From Candidatus Cryptobacteroides merdipullorum (GTDB lineage Bacteria > Bacteroidota > Bacteroidia > Bacteroidales > UBA932), in contig DVLC01000055.1 in assembly GCA_018715685.1 (NCBI GenBank), forward strand, positions 1 to 36,505: a DNA stretch of 36,505 bases, written 5' to 3'. The notes under the pieces were generated by a model that searched no databases, had not been told where the DNA came from, and saw nothing but the letters and a program-made list of their open reading frames with translations. Positions 25,933 through 34,027 of the stretch are shown here, piece after piece. The translations under genes and the position numbers were made by a program. Positions within the stretch are counted from its first letter, which is position 1; the number at the start of each line of letters is the position of its first letter.

Positions 25933-27033
25933 ATGTCACTCAAATGCGGAATAGTAGGATTGCCCAACGTAGGCAAGTCCACACTTTTCAACTGCATAAG
26001 CTCAGGCAAGGCCCAGAGCGCCAATTTCCCTTTCTGCACCATAGAGCCCAACCTCGGATCGACCAACGTGCCCGACCGCAGGCTGGACACCTTGTCGGAA
26101 ATATGCAAGCCCCAGCGCACGATTCCTGCCACCGTGGACATAGTAGACATAGCCGGTCTCGTAAAGGGCGCGAGCCATGGTGAAGGGCTCGGCAACCAGT
26201 TCCTCGCCAACATCCGCGAATGCGACGCCATACTGCACGTGCTCCGCTGCTTCGACGACGAGAACGTAGTGCATGTCGACGGCTCCGTGGATCCCGTCAG
26301 GGACAAGGAGGTCGTGGATCTCGAACTTCAGATAAAGGATCTGGAGACCGTCGAGACAAGGCTGGCGAAGGCCGACAAGGCCGGAAAGGCCGGAGACAAG
26401 GAAGCCAGGAAGCTCGCAGACCTGCTGACACGCTACAAGGCCGCACTCGAACAGGGCAAGTCCTGTCGTACCGTGGAGCCTGCGAACGAGGAGGAGGCCG
26501 CGATGGCCAGAGACCTGTTCCTGCTCACGAACAAGCCGGTCATGTATGTCTGCAATGTCGATGACGCCTCGGCGGCTTCAGGCAACGAGTATGTGGAAGC
26601 CGTGCGCAAGGCGGTCGCCGATGAGAACGCCGAAATACTCGTGATCTCCGCACGCACCGAAGCCGAAATCGCCGAACTCGAGGACTACGAAGACCGGAAG
26701 GCCTTCCTCGAGGAAATGGGTCTTGAGGAGTCAGGCGCAGTGAGACTGATCCAGGGCGCATATCATCTGCTCGGTCTCCAGACCTTCTTCACGGCCGGAG
26801 CAGACGAGTGCAGGGCTTGGACGATACATGTCGGAGACAAGGCCCCGAAGGCCGCAGGAGTCATACATTCCGACTTCGAGAAAGGTTTCATCCGCGCGGA
26901 GGTAATCAAATATGACGACTTCGTCAAATACAGGACTGAAGCTGCGGTGCGCGCCGCCGGAAAGATGGGAATCGAGGGCAAGGACTATGTGGTGCAGGAC
27001 GGTGACATCATGCACTTCCTTTTCAATGTTTAG
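25933..27033 (+). CDS. ychF: Redox-regulated ATPase YchF (Obg-like GTPase family)
   Basis: MSLKCGIVGLPNVGKSTLFNCISSGKAQSANFPFCTIEPNLG...DIAGLVKGASHGEGLGNQFLANIRE...GKDYVVQDGDIMHFLFNV. Confidence 0.97.
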   Translation: MSLKCGIVGLPNVGKSTLFNCISSGKAQSANFPFCTIEPNLGSTNVPDRRLDTLSEICKPQRTIPATVDIVDIAGLVKGASHGEGLGNQFLANIRECDAILHVLRCFDDENVVHVDGSVDPVRDKEVVDLELQIKDLETVETRLAKADKAGKAGDKEARKLADLLTRYKAALEQGKSCRTVEPANEEEAAMARDLFLLTNKPVMYVCNVDDASAASGNEYVEAVRKAVADENAEILVISARTEAEIAELEDYEDRKAFLEEMGLEESGAVRLIQGAYHLLGLQTFFTAGADECRAWTIHVGDKAPKAAGVIHSDFEKGFIRAEVIKYDDFVKYRTEAAVRAAGKMGIEGKDYVVQDGDIMHFLFNV

Positions 27034-27045
27034 AAGAAAATAACC

Positions 27046-27759
27046 ATGGGATACGAAGCATACGACAAGTACGCCTCCGAATACGACGCCTGGTTCATCA
27101 AGAACGAGAATGTTCTCGAAACGGAAGCGGCACTGGTGGCGAAGACCCTTGAAAATGCCGGCCGGGTCCTGTCAATAGGATGCGGAAGCGGACTTTTCGA
27201 GATGATAATGAAGAAACGCTGGAACATCAGCGTGACCGACGGCATCGAACCGTCGCGGAGCATGGCCGAAATAGCCGGGAAAAGGGGTATGGAAGTGACC
27301 ATAGGGACAGCGGAGGAAGTGGATGCGCACGAACTTGACGGACAATACGACACCCTTCTGTTCAACGGATGCCCCTGCTATATCAACAATCTCCAGAAGG
27401 CCTTCGACAACACCGCGAGATTCCTCAGGAAAGGAGGAAAGGCAATAGTGATCGACATACCCAAGGAAAGTTCCTACGCACTGCTCTACAACCTCGCCAA
27501 GACTCTTGGGACGTGGGACCATCCCATGCTCCGGGGAGTCTGCCCTCCCAACCCCTACCCCATCGAATTCGTGGCCATGGCGAACTGGAGGACGACAGCG
27601 GAGAAAGTGGAATGCCTCGAAAGGGCCGGATACTCGGATTTCCGTTTCATGCAGACTCTGACGCGCATGCCGCTCCATTCCGACTCCTCGGTCGAAGAAC
27701 CATCCGAAGGCTGCGACAGAGGCAGCTACGTGGCAATAACGGCCATTCTCGACAAGTAA
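27046..27759 (+). CDS. Class I SAM-dependent methyltransferase
   Basis: 237 aa ORF; VLSIGCGSGLFEMIM, GIEPSRSM, DTLLFNGCPCYI. Confidence 0.85.
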   Translation: MGYEAYDKYASEYDAWFIKNENVLETEAALVAKTLENAGRVLSIGCGSGLFEMIMKKRWNISVTDGIEPSRSMAEIAGKRGMEVTIGTAEEVDAHELDGQYDTLLFNGCPCYINNLQKAFDNTARFLRKGGKAIVIDIPKESSYALLYNLAKTLGTWDHPMLRGVCPPNPYPIEFVAMANWRTTAEKVECLERAGYSDFRFMQTLTRMPLHSDSSVEEPSEGCDRGSYVAITAILDK

Positions 27760-27800
27760 CGGACAGTACTCTCAACTGAAACAAAGACATATAAAAACAA

Positions 27801-27832
27801 CGATGCCGGAAGATTTCAAATCTCCGGCATCG
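27801..27832 (-). terminator. Strong hairpin, likely terminator of the leftward ppiD-side operon
   Basis: cgatgccgg-a-agatttcaaatct-ccggcatcg inverted repeat; on the minus strand followed by TTGTTTTTAT. Confidence 0.75.
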
Positions 27833-27853
27833 TTCATTGAATCTGCTCTGATT

Positions 27854-29935
27854 CTAGAAGAACCTGGCCCTGTTGTCCACCACTCCGTCGTAGTCGGACA
27901 TAACTGAAAGAATCAGCTGAGCCATGTACTGCGCCTTCTGGGAAGCGAGATTCCTTGCATCGTCCTCTGTATAGAAGCTGCCAGTCTCCTTGTTGGTGAC
28001 ATTCACCACATATACTCCCATGCCTCCGGGAACGGGACCGTAGAGCGTTCCTTCAGGAGCGACTGAAGCCGCACCTACGAGAGCCGGATCCACATTGGTC
28101 GCAGCGAGAGAAAGAGCCTCGCTATGGTCTACCTCGACATCGAGAACCTTGGCGGCGTCAGCAAGCGTGGTGATTCCTTCAAGCTTGGCCTTTACATCCG
28201 AGAGAACCTTGTCCTGGATCTTCTCGGCATACAGCCTCTGATTGATTACTGAAGATACATCCTCAAGAGGCGTGTAACCTTCCTTGTTGACCTTCTTGAC
28301 AGTGGCGATGAAGAAATAATTGTTGTTTACGGTTATGATTTCAGACGCCTTGCCGGCCTTGTTGTCGAAAGCCCATCTGGTAACCTCCTTGGCATTGTCG
28401 ATTGCCCCGTAGCTGGAAGTGGCCTCTGTGATGGTCATGGGATGAGAGTATACCTTCACTGAATCCACGGCCCTTCTGTATCCCTCGTAGGTTCCGTCGG
28501 CAAGCGTAGCGAAGGTGTTGGCCTGTGAATAATACTCGTTGAAGGTGTCGCGTCCTGCAATGGCCGTCTTCTCAAGCAGAGCCACCTGCTTCTTGAGCAC
28601 GGGCTTTGTCCTGTCGGTCACGAGCACGACATGCGTGCCGTACTGGGTGTCGAGCACGAAAGGACGGTCCTCACGCGCCTCTATCACTGATTCGAAGCCG
28701 GGAATCATGTAGGTCTGGGTCATCCAGCCTATGCTTCCGAGTTCTCCGTCAGCCGCACTTGACTGATCGGCGGAATACTGGGCTGCAAGATTGGAGAAGT
28801 TGCCTCCCCTGTTGAGAACTCCCACGAGGCTGTCTGCAAGATGCTCGGCGCCATCGCCCTGGAGCAGGATATGCTTCACGAACACGGAGTCGGGAAGCAT
28901 CTTGCTGTCGAGCTCGCGCGCCGCGATGAAGGTGTCACCCGTCCTTACGACCGGAGTCAGCTCCTCATCGTCATCGAAGATATACTTGTTGATTTCACTG
29001 CTCACGGTGTTGAGGTCTCCGTCCTTGTACCAGTACTCGGAAAGAGGCTCGTCGGAATTCCTGAGCAGGAACGCCCTCATGTTTTCGGTAGTCTTGAACT
29101 CCTCGTAAGCCGCATTCATTTCATTGCTGGTCGCGAGGATATCTTCGTCAGAAGGAACAACCTCGAACACCACATACTCGATCTCGCGGTTGGCGCGCTG
29201 TCTGAAGAAGTTCTTGTGGCTGTCGTAGTAGTTCTTGATCTCCGACTGGCTCACGGTGACGGTGCTGTCGCGTCCGATGGGATACATCACGAGGCAGTAG
29301 TCCACATCTGCCGTGGTGTTGTTGAACATCAGATCGTCGGAAAGCTGGAGAGCGTTCTCGTAGTTGCTCGCATTGAACAGAGCGTTGTATTTCAGATAAT
29401 ACTGCTGGGTGTTGATGCTGTTCTGCAGGTAGTTCCAGTACACGCGCAGACGGCCGGTCTGATCCTGATTGACATTCGCGATGAATTCATTGAGCATGTC
29501 AAGTGAAAAATTGCCGGACTCGTCCAGGAACACCGGATTCTGGGCCATTACGGGAGAAAGCGTCTCGCCAGAGACAAGGTCAACCAGCTCGGCCTCCCCC
29601 ACATTGATGCCAGCGGCCCTGGCGTTGTCGACAAACATGTATTTGTCGACCAGCTCCTGCCACGCGGCATTTCTGATCTGCTCCTGCATCTGCTCGCTCT
29701 GAGCCGAAGAACCTGTCATAAGTTCGTTGATGGTCGTGTATTTGTCCACTTCCGACTGGAACTCGTTGTATGAAATCCTCTTTCCGTCAATCTTTCCGAC
29801 ATCATATTTCGACGACATCGAGTTGAGGGCGGACTCCAGGGTTCCGGGGTCGATGATGAACGAAAGAAGGGCAAGCGCGATTATTATGGAAATCACGATG
29901 CCGAACTTAACGCGTATTTTCTCAAGTAACGCCAT
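27854..29935 (-). CDS. Peptidylprolyl isomerase, PpiD/SurA-like
   Basis: 693 aa ORF; N-terminal TM MALLEKIRVKFGIVISIIIALALLSFIIDPG, SurA_N-like region, parvulin-type VKHILLQGDGAEHLADSL...GELGSIGWMTQTYMIPGFE. Confidence 0.9.
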   Translation of the reverse strand: MALLEKIRVKFGIVISIIIALALLSFIIDPGTLESALNSMSSKYDVGKIDGKRISYNEFQSEVDKYTTINELMTGSSAQSEQMQEQIRNAAWQELVDKYMFVDNARAAGINVGEAELVDLVSGETLSPVMAQNPVFLDESGNFSLDMLNEFIANVNQDQTGRLRVYWNYLQNSINTQQYYLKYNALFNASNYENALQLSDDLMFNNTTADVDYCLVMYPIGRDSTVTVSQSEIKNYYDSHKNFFRQRANREIEYVVFEVVPSDEDILATSNEMNAAYEEFKTTENMRAFLLRNSDEPLSEYWYKDGDLNTVSSEINKYIFDDDEELTPVVRTGDTFIAARELDSKMLPDSVFVKHILLQGDGAEHLADSLVGVLNRGGNFSNLAAQYSADQSSAADGELGSIGWMTQTYMIPGFESVIEAREDRPFVLDTQYGTHVVLVTDRTKPVLKKQVALLEKTAIAGRDTFNEYYSQANTFATLADGTYEGYRRAVDSVKVYSHPMTITEATSSYGAIDNAKEVTRWAFDNKAGKASEIITVNNNYFFIATVKKVNKEGYTPLEDVSSVINQRLYAEKIQDKVLSDVKAKLEGITTLADAAKVLDVEVDHSEALSLAATNVDPALVGAASVAPEGTLYGPVPGGMGVYVVNVTNKETGSFYTEDDARNLASQKAQYMAQLILSVMSDYDGVVDNRARFF

Positions 29936-29980
29936 ATTATTTTAAAATTTTTAAGATTTCAAACAAGACTGCGAATTTAA

Positions 29981-30616
29981 TTATTTTTTCGGAAACGGCC
30001 CAATAAAATTCACAGAATCAATGATTACCGCAGTAGTGTCCTGAACCGTCACTACATAACTGTCGAAAGGATTGTAAAGTCTCGCGTTGCGCATGTGGTC
30101 GTCGGAACGCATCCCGTACCCCTGCGTGAACCCGTCAGGGGAATACATCTTCACGTAACAGTCCGTATACACCTCCCTCTTGGTCTGATCCCAGTAGAGA
30201 GTGTCAGTCTCCATTGTCTCCTGCTTGATCACATTGTGAAGAATCACGTCTCCGTAGGCCTCCCATATCTCATCCTCGTCTCCCGAACTCTTCGGTGTGA
30301 CATGACGGGCGTTGTCGGCTACAATCACCGATTCCAGCAGTCCCTCATCGGTGTAGGCGAACACCGATATGCCTTCCGGGAAAAGGTCGCGGCTTTCGTC
30401 CTCATCGTCGTAATGCTCCATTACAGGGGCCTCAAGCCTCATTTCAATTTTCCCGTTCTTTGTCTGGACGGCGAACATGTCGTTGATTCTCTGCATGGGA
30501 GTTTCGGAGAGATCCAGCTTCTCGGCCTCTCCTATGCCCTTGTCGCAAGAAAGCAGAATACTGGCAATCACGGACGTGACTGCCAGTATTCGCAGAATAT
30601 CATGAACCCTGTTCAA
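29981..30616 (-). CDS. lptC: LPS export ABC transporter periplasmic protein LptC
   Basis: 211 aa ORF; lipobox ILLSC; VQTKNGKIEMRLEAPVMEHYD...FPEGISVFAYTDEGLLESVIVADNARH...WEAYGDVILHN. Confidence 0.8.
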   Translation of the reverse strand: MNRVHDILRILAVTSVIASILLSCDKGIGEAEKLDLSETPMQRINDMFAVQTKNGKIEMRLEAPVMEHYDDEDESRDLFPEGISVFAYTDEGLLESVIVADNARHVTPKSSGDEDEIWEAYGDVILHNVIKQETMETDTLYWDQTKREVYTDCYVKMYSPDGFTQGYGMRSDDHMRNARLYNPFDSYVVTVQDTTAVIIDSVNFIGPFPKK

Positions 30617-30619
30617 AAT

Positions 30620-31948
30620 CTACTTGGTGGTGCGTACGGTGGTGGTAGCCCTCATGCCGTTGCAGATGACCGTATAGGACTGTCCGTCGGTAAGGTCATA
30701 CATGAACGCCTCGGCAGCCTCGGGGAAGTATACGCTGTACTGTCCGATGTACCTGTTGGCTTCTTCGGCGAGAGAAGGATCAGCCTGCTTCGCTCTTGCC
30801 ATGTAGTCGCATGCAACCCAGTAGGGAGCGCGCTTGGAAATCTCGTCGCCTCCGCATACTGATGAACCCCAGATGTTGCCGATAAGGAAGTAAGCCTTGC
30901 CCTTGAGTTCCTCAGAAGTCTCCGCAACGATGTTCGCAGCCTCGAAAGCACGGGCGTTCTGGCCGTTCTTATAGCAGAACACAGCGAGTTCATACTCCCA
31001 CTCGGCGTCAGTTGCAGCATCTGAATCCTCGGCGGCGATAGCTGTCTCCATGTAGCGGATAGCCTCGTCGATATTGCCCCTGTTGCCGTGGAGCTTGAAG
31101 AGGTAGTATGCCGAATTGGCTGAAGGATCGAGATTGTTCATGGTGGTGACCGCATTCAGATAGAGGTCGTTGTCAGTACATCCCTCGGTAAGGGTCATCG
31201 TTGACACGATGCTGGTCGCAAGTTCAAGATTGCTCGGATCAGCCTCGAATCTCGGAGTGAAGAGCTCGATGAGGTTGTCGCAGCTTGCAACCTTGCTTCC
31301 TGCGAAGAGGCTTCCCATGTCGGTCTTGATGTTCTCAATCTGCTCCTTCTCGGCTTCGTTCTCGGAAGGCATGCTTTCCAGAAGGTCGTTGTTCCTCTGA
31401 TATGCCATGATCACGGTCTCGGCGTCGATTGAACCCTGCTGATAGAGGTTGATGGCTGCCTGAAGATCGAAAAGAAGGAGATTGGGCCTGGTATTCTCCT
31501 TGTTGTTGGCGATGATGCCCTCGAATCCGTCAAACTGCTTCTGATAGTCGTTCTTGACATAGTTCGCGATATCGATACCCTTGTTGTTGAGAGCGGTGAC
31601 GGCATACTTGGGATAGTACTGCGCACGGGTGTCGTGCAGGGTCAGGAGCGTGTCCACGAGAGCGTCCCTGTAGGCGGGATCGTTCTGGTTCTTCACGATG
31701 AGCTTGCGCACCAGAGTGGCGCCTTCGATAAGCATGTTCTGGCTTGCGGTGGCAGGGCAGAGCTCATAGGCCTTCCTCCAGTTGGGAGTGGCCTCGTCAT
31801 ATGCCTTCTGCTTGTAATACTCCTTGTAGTAGGAGAGGTACTTGATGCATTCCGCGCTGTCAGGACCCCACTTGCCCTGGGCGAAGACATCCGAACTGCC
31901 GATCATCGCGGCTGCGAGTGTTACAATTGCTAAGGTTAATTTCTTCAT
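30620..31948 (-). CDS. TPR-like secreted protein
   Basis: ORF to 31957, start MKKLTLAIVTLAAAMIGSSDVFAQ preferred; helical repeat composition; position between lptC and OMP gene. Confidence 0.7.
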   Translation of the reverse strand: MKKLTLAIVTLAAAMIGSSDVFAQGKWGPDSAECIKYLSYYKEYYKQKAYDEATPNWRKAYELCPATASQNMLIEGATLVRKLIVKNQNDPAYRDALVDTLLTLHDTRAQYYPKYAVTALNNKGIDIANYVKNDYQKQFDGFEGIIANNKENTRPNLLLFDLQAAINLYQQGSIDAETVIMAYQRNNDLLESMPSENEAEKEQIENIKTDMGSLFAGSKVASCDNLIELFTPRFEADPSNLELATSIVSTMTLTEGCTDNDLYLNAVTTMNNLDPSANSAYYLFKLHGNRGNIDEAIRYMETAIAAEDSDAATDAEWEYELAVFCYKNGQNARAFEAANIVAETSEELKGKAYFLIGNIWGSSVCGGDEISKRAPYWVACDYMARAKQADPSLAEEANRYIGQYSVYFPEAAEAFMYDLTDGQSYTVICNGMRATTTVRTTK

Positions 31949-31967
31949 ATCAAACAATGGTTATTGA

Positions 31968-33284
31968 TTATTCATACTGTGGCTTCTGGAACCAGATGTC
32001 AAATATATTAATTCCTACTGAAAAATTGATGTATCTTTCGCGTGTAAGATTTCCGCTGAGCGACGCCCGCTGCCCGAATTCGACTCCTACCGACAGACCG
32101 TTATACATTCTGAAAACGGGGAAAGTGGCGCCGAGAGTGATTCCCATCGACGCTATGTCGTGGCCGCTCAATTTATAGTAATCCTTCCTGTAATAGGCTC
32201 CGACCCTGTAGGCTACGCGGTTCATGTAGTACCTGATGTCCGAAATGTTGGGTATGTATTCGAAACCGGCGCGGTAAGCCTCGGAAACGGTGGTGGAAAA
32301 AGGTATAGACGAAAGATTGTATCCGCTGATTCCCTCCACGCCGGAATCTCTCCAGTCAGACCTCGTGTAGTTGAACTCCACCATCCATTTGTTCTCCTTC
32401 TTCAGAGATATTCCGACACCTATCTCTCCGGCCAGACTGGCATGCTTCGTGAGCCCCATGGTGTCTATTCTGTGGGAAAGTGTGTCGGTGGTGGCTGAAC
32501 CTACGGAGAAACTGCCTCTCTCATAATATCCCTTCAGTTCGGACCCCGTGGAGTAGGTCGCACCGACAGTCATCTTCAGATTCTCTCCTACCGGCTGTTC
32601 GTACTGAAGACCGAACTTGCCGCCGATTCCGTTGAGCTGGAGAATATTGGTATTGGATATGGAGCTATAGGAGCCGTCTGAGAAATTGGTGGTGAAAGAC
32701 TTTGAAAGATTGCCGAAATAATAGTCAAGTTCCGCTCCTATGGAGATTCTCTTGAGAAAAGTCACTCCGGCAGCTGCGAAAAGCTTGTACATGCTTCCGA
32801 TACCGGAAGCGGAATAAGATACGTCGCCCGCGTTTCCTACTATGTTCGGATCGTCATACTGCCCGCCGAACTGGAATCCCATGTCGCTGTACGGCACTAT
32901 GCCTATCATCATGGCGGAAGCCCTCTGGATAGGGAAGGATATCACGACGTCATTGACATTCGCCACATTGTTGGCGGAAATGGCACCGCCCTGCCGGAAT
33001 ATCTTGTTGTTGACGTTCATGGAGAAACTCGCCATAAAAGAAAGGGAGTCCCTGGCAGTCACGGCCGCGGGGTTCATGATGTTGAGGTATCTGTGATTCC
33101 TTCCGGCGATTCCTACTCCGCCCATGGCCTTGTTGTAGGCCGTTCCCTGCACAGCCATGTCGCCGACTCCGAAAATCGAATACGGAGAATATCCGCCGAA
33201 CGCCTCCTGGGCGCCGGCCGAAAAAGTGCCTCCGAGCAGAACCGTCAGCAATATCAGAATCTTACTCGATATTTTTCTTGACAT
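31968..33284 (-). CDS. Outer-membrane beta-barrel protein
   Basis: 438 aa ORF; signal peptide; GGYSPYSIFGVGD...ALGVG-type strands; C-terminal FSVGINIFDIWFQKPQYE. Confidence 0.75.
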   Translation of the reverse strand: MSRKISSKILILLTVLLGGTFSAGAQEAFGGYSPYSIFGVGDMAVQGTAYNKAMGGVGIAGRNHRYLNIMNPAAVTARDSLSFMASFSMNVNNKIFRQGGAISANNVANVNDVVISFPIQRASAMMIGIVPYSDMGFQFGGQYDDPNIVGNAGDVSYSASGIGSMYKLFAAAGVTFLKRISIGAELDYYFGNLSKSFTTNFSDGSYSSISNTNILQLNGIGGKFGLQYEQPVGENLKMTVGATYSTGSELKGYYERGSFSVGSATTDTLSHRIDTMGLTKHASLAGEIGVGISLKKENKWMVEFNYTRSDWRDSGVEGISGYNLSSIPFSTTVSEAYRAGFEYIPNISDIRYYMNRVAYRVGAYYRKDYYKLSGHDIASMGITLGATFPVFRMYNGLSVGVEFGQRASLSGNLTRERYINFSVGINIFDIWFQKPQYE

Positions 33285-33993
33285 AATCGTCAGTTATCAG
33301 GGCAAGGCCCATCAGTTCAAGATTACAGACTACAAAGATGGAGTTTTTCATCCTCTTGGCAAAATAAATGGCGTCACCGCCGGTAAATATCACTATATTC
33401 TCCGGTTTCTGACGAATGTAGCCCTCCGTTTCAAACATTATGCCCAAAACCACTCCCGTCTCTATGGACGACACGACCGAATTTCCCTCCGGAAGTATTT
33501 TCTCAGGAGTGTCGACAAGCGGAAGGGCCTTTGAATAGCGGTTCAGAGCCTTGAATCTCGTCCTGCATCCGGGGGAAACGTTTCCTCCCATGTAACGGCC
33601 GGAAGAACCAAGGAAATCTACGGTAAGAGTGGTTCCGAAATCGAATACTGTGCAGGGTTTGTCCTTGAAAAGAAACCTTGCCGCTATGAGGCCTGCAGCC
33701 CTGTCGTACGACAGATATTCGGGAAAGTCATATTTGAGCAGATATCCTGTATGCGCCCTGTCAAGTATGATCAGGTGGCCGCACTCTTTTTTGAGCACTT
33801 CCTCGTCATGCTCCGAAATCTCATAGACGGAAGCCAATGTAAGAACTTCGGGCTTTTCCTTTTCGGTGATGGAAAGCAGGTAGTCAAGCATCTTCTCGCC
33901 CTGATAACGGTAGGTCTTTCCCAGAGTCACTCCGTCTGTCCAGGCCGCCTTCAGGGCAGTGTTTCCAGTTAAAACAAGAAGATTTGCCATCAA
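33262..33993 (-). CDS. coaX: Type III pantothenate kinase-like protein (CoaX-like, atypical N-terminal motif)
   Basis: 243 aa ORF; TGNTALKAAW, YDRAAGLIAA, CTVFDFGTTLTVDFLG, GGNVSPG, IFTGGDA. Confidence 0.82.
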   Translation of the reverse strand: MMANLLVLTGNTALKAAWTDGVTLGKTYRYQGEKMLDYLLSITEKEKPEVLTLASVYEISEHDEEVLKKECGHLIILDRAHTGYLLKYDFPEYLSYDRAAGLIAARFLFKDKPCTVFDFGTTLTVDFLGSSGRYMGGNVSPGCRTRFKALNRYSKALPLVDTPEKILPEGNSVVSSIETGVVLGIMFETEGYIRQKPENIVIFTGGDAIYFAKRMKNSIFVVCNLELMGLALITDDYVKKNIE

Positions 33994-34011
33994 CCAAAAG
34001 TTACGAACTTA

Positions 34012-34019
34012 CAAAGTTA
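34012..34019 (-). promoter_or_regulatory. Putative -7 box TAACTTTG upstream of coaX
   Basis: TAnnTTTG match on the minus strand, 18 nt upstream of the coaX ATG. Confidence 0.4.
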
Positions 34020-34027
34020 TAAAATAT

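Noticed and set aside
25560-26306. 248 aa minus-strand ORF spanning EEP-nuclease/ychF
   Set aside because: Crosses two well-supported genes in wrong frames; includes the complement of the YchF start region
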